A stretch of DNA of 64,000 nt from Bryobacterales bacterium (lineage in GTDB: Bacteria; Acidobacteriota; Terriglobia; Bryobacterales; UBA6623), in contig JAPOOG010000097.1 of assembly GCA_026713545.1 (NCBI GenBank), positions 1-64,000 on the forward strand. Direction: 5' to 3'. The notes below the pieces were generated by a model. It had not been told where the DNA came from. It saw only the letters and a list, made by a program, of their open reading frames with translations, and did no database searches. Made by a program: the position numbers and the translations under genes. Below, in pieces: positions 43,148 to 51,888 of this stretch (its first letter is position 1; each line of letters starts with the position of its first letter).

Positions 43148-43795
43148 ATGGCAAAAGAGAAAACACTGGCCGCGATCCTGAAGATCGGGATTGTTCCGAT
43201 CGTGCGGGCCAACAGGGCTGACCATGCCATCGAGGCCGCGAAGGCCGTCTACCGCGGTGGGGTCGGAGTTCTCGAGGTCACGATGACGGTGCCCGGCGCC
43301 GTCAAGGTCCTGGAGAAGGTCGCGGACGAATTCGGCGATCGGATTGTTCTGGGCGCGGGGACCGTCCTCGACCCGGAAACGGCCCGGACGGTCATGCTGG
43401 CCGGCGCGGAGTTCCTGGTCACGCCGGCTCTCGACGTGAAAACGATCGAGATGTGCCACCGCTATTCGAAGCCGATCATTCCCGGTGCGCTCACTCCGAC
43501 CGAAGTCATGAACGCTTGGGAAAACGGCGCCGACATGGTCAAGATCTTCCCCTGCGGCAACCTGGGAGGCCCCCGCTACATCAAGGCCCTCAAGGCGCCG
43601 CTGCCACAAGTGTTGATGGTGCCGACAGGAGGAGTGAGGCTTGACAACGCGGCCGACTTCTTCCAGGCCGGCGCGTCGGCGATCGCGGTGGGTTCCGACA
43701 TGGTCAGCAGGAAAGCCCTGGAATCGGGTGACTATGCATCCATCGAAGAAAACGCCAGGCAGTTTCTGAAAGTCGTCGAGGAAGCGCGGGCTTAG
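43148..43795 (+). CDS. eda: 2-dehydro-3-deoxy-phosphogluconate aldolase / 4-hydroxy-2-oxoglutarate aldolase
   Basis: A 215-residue class I aldolase from the ATG at 43148. The general base is E43 in GVLEVTMT and the Schiff-base lysine is K132 in MVKIFPCG; PGALTPTE lies between them. It cleaves KDPG to pyruvate and glyceraldehyde 3-phosphate (Entner-Doudoroff pathway). It is divergent from iolB with an 85-base intergenic region that may hold a shared promoter. Confidence 0.93.
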   Translation: MAKEKTLAAILKIGIVPIVRANRADHAIEAAKAVYRGGVGVLEVTMTVPGAVKVLEKVADEFGDRIVLGAGTVLDPETARTVMLAGAEFLVTPALDVKTIEMCHRYSKPIIPGALTPTEVMNAWENGADMVKIFPCGNLGGPRYIKALKAPLPQVLMVPTGGVRLDNAADFFQAGASAIAVGSDMVSRKALESGDYASIEENARQFLKVVEEARA

Positions 43796-43839
43796 GCCGG
43801 CCTGCGCCGGTTTCGCAGGGCATTCAGTGCCTCTCTCCT

Positions 43840-44871
43840 ATGCCGACCGACGTTGTTTCCGAGCTGCCAGAGGGCGCGAACGTCATCGTCATTCGATTGC
43901 GGTCGCTGGGAGACATCGTGCTCACGACTCCGGCGCTCTCACTGCTCAAGAAGGCGCGGCCGGATTTGCGGATCACCGTCGTGCTCGCCGCTCCCTTCGC
44001 CGGACTGCTCGCCGGCAACGACGATGTAACGAACGAGCTGATTCATGAAAGCTCACGGCTGGCGCCGTTCAAGACGCTGCGAGCGATTCGAAAACTGCGG
44101 CCGGCGCTCTGCCTCGATGTGTACGCCAAGTCATGGACGGCCCGTTGCACGGCCCTTTCCGGCGCCCGGTTCCGCGCCGGGTATGCCCATGCGAGGGAAA
44201 GTTTCGGCTATGGCATCAAGATTCCGCGGGCTCAGGGCATCCTGGGGCGTGCCGGCGACGAGCCCGTGCACACCGCCGAGCACCACGCCTCGGCGATGTT
44301 CCACCTGGGCGTTCCCGTCTCCGCGGTTCCACGGGCAAAGCTCCGCGCCGAACCTCCGCATCGTGATCGCCCGTACGCCGTGCTCCACATCGCCGCTCTC
44401 TTTGCCACGAAGGAATGGCCCCTCGACCGCTTTCGGAGCATCGGGCATTTTCTGGAAGGCCGCGGCCTCGAACCGGTCTTCATATCCGCTCCCGGCCGGG
44501 GAGATATGTTCTCCGGCCTCTCGAGGTTCACCTGCCTCGAAGACCTCACCCTGAATGACTTGAAGTCGTTGATCGCCGGCGCACGGCTTTTTGTCGGCAA
44601 CGACTCGGGACCGGCGCACGTGGCGGCGGCCTTCGCGATTCCCACGGTTGTCATCTTCGGCTCATCGAACTCTGCCGCCTGGGGGCCGTGGCGCACCGTA
44701 AGCGCCGTCGTGGAGACGGCGTGGGACTGCAAGCCCTGCAAGGGGGACCGCTGTTACGAGTTCGACGAGCCGCGCTGTATTCTGTCGGTGGAGACATCGC
44801 AGGTCGAGAGGGCGATTGATGAGGTCCTTTCGCGAGCCGCCGCCGGTGCGAACAGCGAAGTCGGTCGATGA
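43840..44871 (+). CDS. glycosyltransferase family 9 (heptosyltransferase-like)
   Basis: A 343-residue GT9 enzyme with the N-terminal VIVIRLRSLGDIVLTTPALSLLKK, the ADP-heptose-binding region FVGNDSGPAHVAAAFAIPTVVIFGSS, and a C-terminal cysteine-containing stretch (CKPCKGDRCYEFDEPRC). GT9 enzymes add heptose to lipid A core. Its stop overlaps the start of the MsbA-like gene as ATGA, indicating translational coupling and a role in lipopolysaccharide assembly. Confidence 0.92.
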   Translation: MPTDVVSELPEGANVIVIRLRSLGDIVLTTPALSLLKKARPDLRITVVLAAPFAGLLAGNDDVTNELIHESSRLAPFKTLRAIRKLRPALCLDVYAKSWTARCTALSGARFRAGYAHARESFGYGIKIPRAQGILGRAGDEPVHTAEHHASAMFHLGVPVSAVPRAKLRAEPPHRDRPYAVLHIAALFATKEWPLDRFRSIGHFLEGRGLEPVFISAPGRGDMFSGLSRFTCLEDLTLNDLKSLIAGARLFVGNDSGPAHVAAAFAIPTVVIFGSSNSAAWGPWRTVSAVVETAWDCKPCKGDRCYEFDEPRCILSVETSQVERAIDEVLSRAAAGANSEVGR

Positions 44872-46685
44872 AGCAACTGTCCCAGCTACTGCGCTTCACG
44901 CGGCCTTATACGCCGCGGCTGATCCTGTCCGTCTTGCTGATGGCGATAGTCGGGGCCTGTCATGGCCTGGTTGCGATTCTTGCGGAACCCGTCTTTGACC
45001 GCGTCCTCGATCCTGACGCCGAGACCGCTCCCGTTCCCTTGTATGAGATCCCTTTCGCGGACTCTCAGCTCTATCTCAACGACCTGTTGCCGGATGGCAT
45101 CGAGGATATCTGGGCGCTGGTGGCGGCCGGCGTCATTGGAGTGTTTCTGGTCAAGGGAGCCTGCAACTACCTGGGCGGCTACCTGGTCAACTACGTCGGT
45201 CTGGCGGCGGTGCGCGACCTGAGAAACGAAGTCTACGGAGTCGTCCTCAACCAATCACCCGCCTTCTTCCAGAAGACACACACCGGCCGCTTGATTTCAT
45301 CGCTCGTCAACGATATCGAAAAGGTCCAGGTCGCCATGTCGCACATCCTGGCCGACCTGCTGCGCCAGGGGTTCGCCCTTGTCGCGCTGCTGTGGGTGCT
45401 GGTTCAGACCGACTGGAAGCTGGCGGCCGTCAGTCTGACGGTCCTGCCCTTCGTCGGGTGGCCGACCACCCGGATCGGCCGCCGCATCCAGAAGACGACC
45501 CGCAGCGCCCAGGACCATCTTGCCCGCCTGACCCAGATTCTTCAGGAGACCATCAGCGGTAATCGCATCGTCAAGGCCTTTGGCATGGAGCGATTCGAAA
45601 TGGGCCGCTTTCATGAAGTGGCGCAGAGCGTTTTCCGGGACAGCCTGCGCTACGTCAGGCAACAGGCGATCGCCACGCCTCTGATCGAGATGTTCGGCGC
45701 GGTGACGATCGTCTGCCTGCTGACGTACGCCCGCAGCCAGATTCTCGCCGAGCAGATGACGCCCGGCCGCTTCACCACGTTCGTCATTGCGCTGCTGATG
45801 CTCTACCAGCCGGTCAAGAGGCTGGCGGGCATCTACAACATCTTTCAGCAGGCCCTCGGCGCCGCCCAGCGCATCCTCGAATACCGCCGTCATCCCCACG
45901 ACGTGCGAGAGGCGCCCCAGCCCGTCGAAATGTCGCCTTTCTCCGAGGCGATCACTTTCAGCGACATCAGCTTCCGATATCCCGAGAGCTCCGAGAGAGC
46001 GCTTCGAAATGTTTCCTTCACGGTCCGGCGCGGGGAAGTGCTGGCCCTGGCCGGTCCGAGCGGGGCGGGCAAAAGCACTCTGATGAATCTTCTGCCTCGC
46101 TTCTTCGACCCGTCTTCCGGGGAGATCCGCATCGACGGACAGGATCTCCGGGCGCTTCGACTTCGCTCGCTGCGGGACCAGATCGCCATCGTCACCCAGG
46201 AAACGTTCCTCTTCGACGACACGGTGTTCCGGAACATCGCGTACGGCCGCCCCGATGTCTCGAGAGAAGCGGTCGCCGGGGCCGCCGGGGCCGCCATCGC
46301 CGCCGACTTCATCGCGGCGTTGCCCGAGGGCTACGAGACCCATCTCGGCGAGCGCGGCCACCGCCTTAGCGGCGGGCAGCGCCAGCGCATCGCCATTGCC
46401 CGGGCTTTGCTGAAGAATGCTCCCATCCTCATCCTCGACGAAGCCACGTCGCATCTCGACAGCGAGTCGGAAATGCTCGTTCAGCGCGCACTGGCCAATC
46501 TGATGAAGGGGCGCACGGTGATCGTCAGCGCTCATCGGTTGTCCACGATCCGCAACGCCGACAAGATTCTCGTGATGGACGCGGGAGCCGTCGTCGATCT
46601 GGGCGCACATGAAGAATTGCTGGACCGCTGTGCGCTCTACCGGCGTTTGTCGACGTTGCAGTCGGCGGGGCAAGTAACCAGCTAG
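44868..46685 (+). CDS. msbA: ABC exporter, MsbA-like (lipid A-core flippase)
   Basis: A 605-residue fused exporter half-transporter: six hydrophobic segments in residues 1-330, then a nucleotide-binding domain with Walker A GPSGAGKST (396-404), signature LSGGQ and Walker B ILILDEATSHLD. The fold and length match MsbA, which flips lipid A-core from the inner to the outer leaflet of the inner membrane. Coupling to a GT9 glycosyltransferase supports an envelope role; a general multidrug exporter is possible. Confidence 0.88.
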   Translation: MKQLSQLLRFTRPYTPRLILSVLLMAIVGACHGLVAILAEPVFDRVLDPDAETAPVPLYEIPFADSQLYLNDLLPDGIEDIWALVAAGVIGVFLVKGACNYLGGYLVNYVGLAAVRDLRNEVYGVVLNQSPAFFQKTHTGRLISSLVNDIEKVQVAMSHILADLLRQGFALVALLWVLVQTDWKLAAVSLTVLPFVGWPTTRIGRRIQKTTRSAQDHLARLTQILQETISGNRIVKAFGMERFEMGRFHEVAQSVFRDSLRYVRQQAIATPLIEMFGAVTIVCLLTYARSQILAEQMTPGRFTTFVIALLMLYQPVKRLAGIYNIFQQALGAAQRILEYRRHPHDVREAPQPVEMSPFSEAITFSDISFRYPESSERALRNVSFTVRRGEVLALAGPSGAGKSTLMNLLPRFFDPSSGEIRIDGQDLRALRLRSLRDQIAIVTQETFLFDDTVFRNIAYGRPDVSREAVAGAAGAAIAADFIAALPEGYETHLGERGHRLSGGQRQRIAIARALLKNAPILILDEATSHLDSESEMLVQRALANLMKGRTVIVSAHRLSTIRNADKILVMDAGAVVDLGAHEELLDRCALYRRLSTLQSAGQVTS

Positions 46686-46693
46686 CCTGCCTT

Positions 46694-46743
46694 TCTCACC
46701 ACGTGGCGCGGCGAAGTGCGTGAGAGGGCCGTCAGGACGAGGC
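46694..46743 (+). repeat. hairpin-type intergenic repeat (REP-like), direct copy
   Basis: TCTCAC at 46694-46699 pairs with GTGAGA at 46720-46725, forming an imperfect hairpin followed by a GC-rich tail. Bases 46710-46743 match 8788-8821 exactly in reverse complement, and the hairpin half matches 63658-63689 in sequence and arrangement. Confidence 0.7.
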
Positions 46744-46799
46744 CCGAGCCGCTTGGCGCGCGCAGGCGTAGCGACCTTATCTCCTCCTTGCGCCCTCGG

Positions 46800-46820
46800 G
46801 TCACGAAACACGAATCACGG
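46800..46820 (-). repeat. CACGAA tandem tract, copy 3
   Basis: TCACGAAACACGAATCACGG is the reverse complement, with small changes, of the TTTCGTG tracts at 8627 and 8726. Confidence 0.55.
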
Positions 46821-46879
46821 TTTTTTCCGTCCTCCAGGAACTCCAAGGAGAGCAACCCCAAGCCCGACTAACGGGTTTT

Positions 46880-46915
46880 CACGAAACATGAGACACGAAG
46901 CACGAGACACGGCCT
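46880..46915 (-). repeat. CACGAA tandem tract, copy 4 (degenerate)
   Basis: Further imperfect units (ACGAAACATGAGACACGAAG and on to GGCC) lie 60 bases beyond copy 3, again ending in the GGCC that begins the copies at 8.6-8.7 kb. Confidence 0.5.
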
Positions 46916-47057
46916 TTTCCGACCTTTCTTCTGGAGCGACCCAGGCCCCACCAGAGCTTTTCACTAATAACCAACCACCAACAACGAATTACTGATCACC
47001 GCCTTTCCGCGTGCTTCGACCGTCGGGTGGTGAGAAAATGCAGGTCTGGGTGGGTTT

Positions 47058-47957
47058 ATGGCCAGGAGCATGACCGGATACGCCCGCGTCAGGACCGACG
47101 CGGACTCGCTCTCGATGATCGTCACGATCAAGAGCGTCAATCACCGCTTCGCGGACATCCAGATCCGCATGCCGCCCGATCTCGATCCGTTCGAGCCTGG
47201 GATGCGCCGAATGGTCAAAGAGCATGTCCGGCGCGGACAACTGCAAATCACGATCAACGTGGAATGGAACGCGCCCGCGCAGGAGACACGCCTGAACCGC
47301 ACCCTGGTGGAAGGCTATCTGGCCGCGTTTCAAGAGATCGCCAGGGACCGTCGGCTCACGACCCCGCCCGATCCCAATATGCTGTTGCGGCTCCCGGGTG
47401 CTGTCACGGTCGTCGCCGCCGAACTCGATGATGAGAAGCGGACCCTCCTGGAGAAGACTCTGAACGACACTCTCGTCAATGCACTCGAGACTCTCAACGA
47501 GAGCCGGCGGGCCGAAGGCGAGGGGATCGTCGAGGACTTGCGCAAGCGCGTGGAAGCCATCGGACGAGCCCTCGAGGAGCTGCGGGCCGTCCGTGAGGAT
47601 ACCGTGAAGCACTTCCAAAGGCATCTCGAGAGAAAGCTGACCGAACTGCTGGACCGCTTCGGCGCCGATCCGCAGAGAATCCTTCAGGAAGCCGGGGTCC
47701 TGGCCGCCCGAGCTGACGTCAGTGAGGAGCTGCAGAGACTCAGGTCGCATCTGCAACGCCTTGTCGAGGTCTTCGATGGTGACGGCGAGATCGGAAAGCG
47801 AGTCGATTTCATCGCTCAGGAACTGAACCGCGAGACCAGCACGATTCTTTCGAAGAGTTCGGTGCTCGGCCAGGGAGGGATCGCTGTCAGCGAGCTCGGT
47901 GTCCTGCTCAAAGGAGAGATTGAGAAGATTCGCGAGCAGGCTCAGAATCTGGAATAA
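47058..47957 (+). CDS. yicC: YicC/YloC-family endoribonuclease
   Basis: A 299-residue protein with the family start SMTGYAR and the YicC N-terminal domain followed by the C-terminal DUF1732 part (EELQRLRSHLQRL...IGKRVDFIAQELNRETSTI). YicC proteins are endoribonucleases involved in small-RNA decay. It leads the conserved cluster yicC-gmk-rpoZ. The ATG at 47058 gives the normal N-terminus. Confidence 0.92.
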   Translation: MARSMTGYARVRTDADSLSMIVTIKSVNHRFADIQIRMPPDLDPFEPGMRRMVKEHVRRGQLQITINVEWNAPAQETRLNRTLVEGYLAAFQEIARDRRLTTPPDPNMLLRLPGAVTVVAAELDDEKRTLLEKTLNDTLVNALETLNESRRAEGEGIVEDLRKRVEAIGRALEELRAVREDTVKHFQRHLERKLTELLDRFGADPQRILQEAGVLAARADVSEELQRLRSHLQRLVEVFDGDGEIGKRVDFIAQELNRETSTILSKSSVLGQGGIAVSELGVLLKGEIEKIREQAQNLE

Positions 47958-47966
47958 TTCTAGGCT

Positions 47967-48659
47967 GTGAGTGTCGTGCTGATCATTTCGGCGCCCTCGG
48001 GTTCCGGCAAATCCACGCTCGCGCGCCGCCTGATCGAAACCGACTCGCAACTCGACTTCTCCACCTCGGTTACCACCCGAGCGCCGCGCCGGGGCGATGA
48101 AGAGGGCAAGAGTTATCGTTTCGTGTCCGAAGAGGACTTCCTCGCGATGCGCGACCGCAACGAGCTTCTCGAGTGGGCCAGGGTTTTCGGCAACTATTAC
48201 GGGACTTCGAAAGACGTGCTCGATAGCGCCCGAAGGCGGGGTCACGATTTACTCCTGGACATCGACGTGCAAGGTGCGGCATCATTGATGAAGAGGCTTC
48301 CGGAAGCAGTCACCGTCTTCATCCTCCCGCCATCGCCCGGAGAACTGGAATATCGGCTCCGCAACCGCTCGTCCGACTCGAACGAGGTGATCGAGCACCG
48401 CTTGCGAGAGGCCGCTCAGGAAGTGGCGAACTACGGGGACTACAACTACGTCTTGATCAATGATCAGGTCGACGAGACGGCGGAACAGCTCCGGAGCATC
48501 CTCGTCTCAGAGCGTTGCCGCCGAGAACGAAGAACAGGCCGGCCTGAGACGGTGGAGCAGCTTCGGAATATCCGCATCGCGGAGCGTTGCAAACAGGAAC
48601 GAATGGCGGAACGCATTGAGCCGATCGTGGAGAGCTTCCAGGCAGGAACCAGAATATGA
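47967..48659 (+). CDS. gmk: guanylate kinase
   Basis: A 230-residue guanylate kinase that phosphorylates GMP to GDP. The P-loop is SAPSGSGKST at 8-17; the GMP-binding region TTRAPRRGDEEGKSYRFVS and LLDIDVQGA are present. The start is GTG at 47967, nine bases after the yicC stop. The C-terminus carries about 25 extra residues, rich in charged residues and containing two similar RxxxRxER stretches, absent from most Gmk proteins. Its stop overlaps the start of rpoZ as ATGA. Confidence 0.94.
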   Translation: MSVVLIISAPSGSGKSTLARRLIETDSQLDFSTSVTTRAPRRGDEEGKSYRFVSEEDFLAMRDRNELLEWARVFGNYYGTSKDVLDSARRRGHDLLLDIDVQGAASLMKRLPEAVTVFILPPSPGELEYRLRNRSSDSNEVIEHRLREAAQEVANYGDYNYVLINDQVDETAEQLRSILVSERCRRERRTGRPETVEQLRNIRIAERCKQERMAERIEPIVESFQAGTRI

Positions 48660-48961
48660 GCAAAGAAATTCAGTTAACACCGGGCGGCAAGGGTCGAGAG
48701 AAACCGCCCGATCAACCGTGGTTCATCCCGAACGATGAGGAGCAGGGCGTCTACCGGTTTATCATTGCCGCCGCGCGGCGCGCCCGCCAGCTCCAGGTCG
48801 GTGCGCGGCCAACGATCTCGACGACATCGCGCAAGCCGACCAAGATCGCGATGGAAGAGATCCGGACGGGTGAGATTGCGGTCGACCTTGATCCGCAGCC
48901 TCCGGAACCCCTCGAGGAAGTCGAGGAAGCCGACGAAGAATTGGAAGACGCCGAGGAATAG
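48656..48961 (+). CDS. rpoZ: RNA polymerase omega subunit
   Basis: A 101-residue omega subunit with YRFIIAAARRARQLQVGARP and KPTKIAMEEIRTGEI, the conserved core, and a glutamate-rich C-terminal tail. It assists assembly of the beta' subunit. It overlaps gmk by four bases, a conserved arrangement. Confidence 0.92.
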   Translation: MSKEIQLTPGGKGREKPPDQPWFIPNDEEQGVYRFIIAAARRARQLQVGARPTISTTSRKPTKIAMEEIRTGEIAVDLDPQPPEPLEEVEEADEELEDAEE

Positions 48962-48995
48962 CGCTCCGGCTCTCCAGCCGGGTCTCAAGAGTACC

Positions 48996-49490
48996 TTATC
49001 GAGGGTACCGTTCCAGATAGGTTGTCCACCAGCGCAGGCGGTCGGGTTGGTCGAAGGTCTCGTTCCAGTACGAGATGAATGCTTGCGTTCTTGTCTGACT
49101 CAGCGCTTTGAGCTCCTTCCGCAGGACCCGTCGCTCGGCAAGCTCTCGATAGGGGCGCAGGCGGAGTAGTTGCAAAGTCGTTTCGCAGTCATTGACCGCC
49201 CCCAGATGATCTTGCAACTCCTTGAGTTGTTCCAGCCGCCGCAACAGGGCAGGGCCATAGCAGGGCTGAAACAGCTCCAGCTCGTAGCGGAATCGCTTCA
49301 CCTCCAGCCGGAATCGATGCAGCCCCTTGGGAGTGGCATCGGCGGAAACCATCTTGCGCCCCACGGCAAAGAGACGCTCCGCCAATCGCGGTAAGACAGC
49401 CCGCGCGTTTTCCGCGGCGGAGCCCTCCTCGATCCATGGAAGAGACTTTCTAGCCCTCTCTCTGCTCACAGCCCCAACCTGCCGCGCCAC
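48996..49490 (-). CDS. CHAD domain, C-terminal half (split gene)
   Basis: 164 residues corresponding to the second half of a CHAD domain: GLHRFRLEVKRFRYELELF and LKELQDHLGAVNDCETTLQLL. CHAD domains bind inorganic polyphosphate. The frame overlaps that of the preceding half by 25 bases; its own GTG start would give a protein without the N-terminal half, so independent translation is doubtful. One extra G in the GGGG run at about 49471-49474 would join the two frames into one protein of about 300 residues. It is adjacent to ppx, which supports a polyphosphate role. Confidence 0.75.
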   Translation of the reverse strand: MARQVGAVSRERARKSLPWIEEGSAAENARAVLPRLAERLFAVGRKMVSADATPKGLHRFRLEVKRFRYELELFQPCYGPALLRRLEQLKELQDHLGAVNDCETTLQLLRLRPYRELAERRVLRKELKALSQTRTQAFISYWNETFDQPDRLRWWTTYLERYPR

Positions 49491-49897
49491 TTCTCAGTCA
49501 TGCCGCGCCTCACACTGTGCTTCAACAGGAGACGCAAGCGGCGGGCCGCCTCCGTCCGCTCCCCTGCCAGCTTCGCAAGCAACTCGCTCTCCTTGGAAAG
49601 TCCGGCTTGACGGCCGAGCTCGATGGCGATATCGCGGTCTCGCACTTCGCCCGCAAGGGCCATGATCTCCCGCAACCGCCGGCGCACCTTCCTCTTGCCT
49701 GCGGACGAAAAGAACTCGGGGAATGCCTTCAGACAGCTCATCAGTCTCCGAATGGATACCCGTAGATCATGCACCGCCTCGACGTCCGCGCTCTTGCGGC
49801 TCCGGCCCATCTCGTAGGCAAGCCGATCGAGGCGCGCCGCTCCCTGCCGCCTCGCGTACGGGCGTATCTTCTCCGCAGACGGTGAGGCGGCTGTCAT
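49466..49897 (-). CDS. CHAD domain, N-terminal half (split gene)
   Basis: 143 residues corresponding to the first half of a CHAD domain: VHDLRVSIRRLMSCLKAFP and AGEVRDRDIAI, containing the basic residues that bind polyphosphate. It ends early at a TGA, 25 bases into the frame that encodes the C-terminal half. It starts four bases after the ppx stop region, probably in the same transcript. Confidence 0.75.
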   Translation of the reverse strand: MTAASPSAEKIRPYARRQGAARLDRLAYEMGRSRKSADVEAVHDLRVSIRRLMSCLKAFPEFFSSAGKRKVRRRLREIMALAGEVRDRDIAIELGRQAGLSKESELLAKLAGERTEAARRLRLLLKHSVRRGMTEKWRGRLGL

Positions 49898-49901
49898 TGC
49901 A

Positions 49902-51434
49902 TCATGCGCCGTTCTGCAGCACGATCAGCGAGCAATTATACACCTGTCGGAAAGCGTCATCGACCTGCTGTGCGGCCCACTGCTCGAGATCCACTTCCTG
50001 CGAGGAGACAAGCTGCAACTCGACTCTCGACCGGCGAATGCGCACTCGCACGTCCGAGACCCTTTGCTCGCGGCTGCGGTCAAGGCTGTCCGCGAGACGA
50101 AGCGGCGGAATCAACCGCTCGACGAGCTGCTGGTCGTTGTCCGAGAGGGCTCTGAAATTCTCCTGGTTCGGCGACGGGAGCGCCTTTCGATGATAGCGGC
50201 AAAGGTTTGCCACCAACATCCGCTCTCGCGCCGTGAAACCCGCCAGGTCCGAGTTCGCCACGAGATAGAAGGAATGCCGGTGATGGCGCGTGTCGCTCAC
50301 GAAGTGCCCGATATCGCGCAGGTAGGCGGCAGCTTCCAGATAGCGTCCCGCCGACTCCGGCAGGTTATGCAGCGGTTGCAGCGACACGAAGAGCGTGGCC
50401 GCCATCGCGGCCACTTTGTCGGCGTGGGGAAGCGGCACGCCGTAGCGCTGCGCCAGGTCGCGTACGACTCGGCGCCGATCTTCGTCGAGCCGCGAGGAAC
50501 GAGCCTCCGTATCTCCCTGCGCCAGGTCAGCGATCAACCCGTCTCGTACGCCCGCCCGAGAATAGTAGAGCGACGGGAGCCGGAAGTCTTCCAACACCCG
50601 GCAGAGGACCGCGCACCCCGCGATGATCACCTCCGCCCTCCGCGGGCCGATGCCGGGCGCCAACCGCCGTTCCCTCAAGCTGCGGCGCGAAAGGTCCTTG
50701 TACAGCCGCCGCAGTTGCGCCCGAGAGATTCGTATCCGATCGATCAAGTCGCGGCGCGCGCGGGGAACGCGGTGCGCTGCACACACCAACGATGATGCCG
50801 TCGCCGACGTTGCAATCGTGCGCCTGGGCCGCACGGATCCGAAGCTCCTCAACACCGCTCGCAGTTTTTGCTCGATGTACTCGTCGAGTTGGTGGAGTTG
50901 GCGCTGGGTAGGCGGGTCGTCCTTCATGAAGGTCCTCGTCAAACGAACCGCACCGAGAGGCTTCGAAAAAGCGGCCTTCAGATGTCCGCGGTGAGCTTGT
51001 ATCAGCTCGGCGCTGCCTCCGCCGATGTCGAAGATGAAAATGTCGTCCGTCGGATGAGGCCAACGGCTCTCCACGCCCAGATGGATCAGCCTCGACTCTT
51101 CCTGTCCCGAAATGATCTCGACGTCAATGCCCAGGACGTCCCGGGCCTGTTCGAGGAACTCCTCCTGGTTCCGGGCGTCACGAAGCGCGCTCGTCGCCAC
51201 GGCCCGGACATGATCAACGCCTTCCTTCTCGAACGTCCTTGCCATGCGTCCGAGAACGTCAGTCGTCAGCTTGAGCGTTTCGTCGCTGATCCGGCCCTGG
51301 CGGAACACCGAATCGCCCAGCCGCGTGACCTGCCTCTCCTCCGCGAGAATGCGAACGGGACCACCCGCCACGACCTCGGCCGCCTGCATCCGCACCGAGT
51401 TGCTACCGATATCGAGGGCGCCGTAGCTAGGCAT
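49902..51434 (-). CDS. ppx: Ppx/GppA-family phosphatase (exopolyphosphatase-like)
   Basis: A 510-residue protein of the ASKHA fold with the ALDIGSNSVRM start, the second phosphate motif IFDIGGGSAELIQA and a C-terminal HD-like domain (ISRAQ...KVAAMAATLFVSLQ...HFVSDTRHHRHSFYLV). It releases phosphate from polyphosphate chains and/or hydrolyses pppGpp. The full-length, HD-containing version is the Ppx type. A CHAD protein follows immediately, so the two form a polyphosphate unit. Confidence 0.92.
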   Translation of the reverse strand: MPSYGALDIGSNSVRMQAAEVVAGGPVRILAEERQVTRLGDSVFRQGRISDETLKLTTDVLGRMARTFEKEGVDHVRAVATSALRDARNQEEFLEQARDVLGIDVEIISGQEESRLIHLGVESRWPHPTDDIFIFDIGGGSAELIQAHRGHLKAAFSKPLGAVRLTRTFMKDDPPTQRQLHQLDEYIEQKLRAVLRSFGSVRPRRTIATSATASSLVCAAHRVPRARRDLIDRIRISRAQLRRLYKDLSRRSLRERRLAPGIGPRRAEVIIAGCAVLCRVLEDFRLPSLYYSRAGVRDGLIADLAQGDTEARSSRLDEDRRRVVRDLAQRYGVPLPHADKVAAMAATLFVSLQPLHNLPESAGRYLEAAAYLRDIGHFVSDTRHHRHSFYLVANSDLAGFTARERMLVANLCRYHRKALPSPNQENFRALSDNDQQLVERLIPPLRLADSLDRSREQRVSDVRVRIRRSRVELQLVSSQEVDLEQWAAQQVDDAFRQVYNCSLIVLQNGA

Positions 51435-51888
51435 GGAAAGTGATGGAGCCTGTCACGGCTACGGACGTTTCTGTCTTGAATGCACCCGAAGTTCTCAATG
51501 GATCATGAAGCTCCCGCTGGGGCCCGGCGTTGAACCGCCGTTCGCATTGTTTGCTCCACGAACCGGAAGCTCCGGCGCGGAATGCCCTTTCGAGCACCGC
51601 CGATGTAGTTCTCGAACCCCTCGACTGGGGCAAGAAACGATGAGCCCGTTTCCCTGGTGTTGAACGATCAACATGCGAAGCCGAGTGTAGACGAGGCCCT
51701 CGTGTTGCGGCGCATTGCCGGAATTCGTCACCGTTGCCCACGTTTCGAAAAGCGGTCTCGGCGTCATGCAAAATCACCGAGGCGGCCAATCCAACGAGAT
51801 TGAAGAATACCGCGGGACGATGCCCCCGTGCTTGGCGGGCACCCTCTCGATGACCTCGCCAGACTGTCCCTCGGGTCCGTCGTTCCGC
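51435..51888. other. gene-free stretch between ppx and the toxin gene
   Basis: No complete gene supported. On the minus strand about 51495-51767 a frame reads VTNSGNAPQHEGLVYTRLRM and has a moderately protein-like feel, possibly a relic, but no family is recognised. No repeats or terminators were noted. Confidence 0.4.

Larger units (their letters stand above)
46686..47057. other. gene-free stretch with compound repeat, upstream of yicC
   Basis: Holds one copy of the hairpin-type repeat followed by two CACGAA-type tracts, the same order as the inverted block at 8.6-8.8 kb. No gene is supported. The yicC promoter must lie near its right end. Confidence 0.6.

Noticed and set aside
45297-46811. 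504-codon open frame on the minus strand
   Set aside because: Antisense to the MsbA-like gene, which has intact Walker and signature motifs.
46810-46830. T-run near 46821 as a rho-independent terminator of msbA
   Set aside because: The T6 run sits inside a tiny ACGG/CCGT pair and not after a GC-rich stem; it belongs to the CACGAA-type repeat block.
46989-48245. 418-codon open frame on the minus strand
   Set aside because: Antisense to yicC and gmk, both certain.
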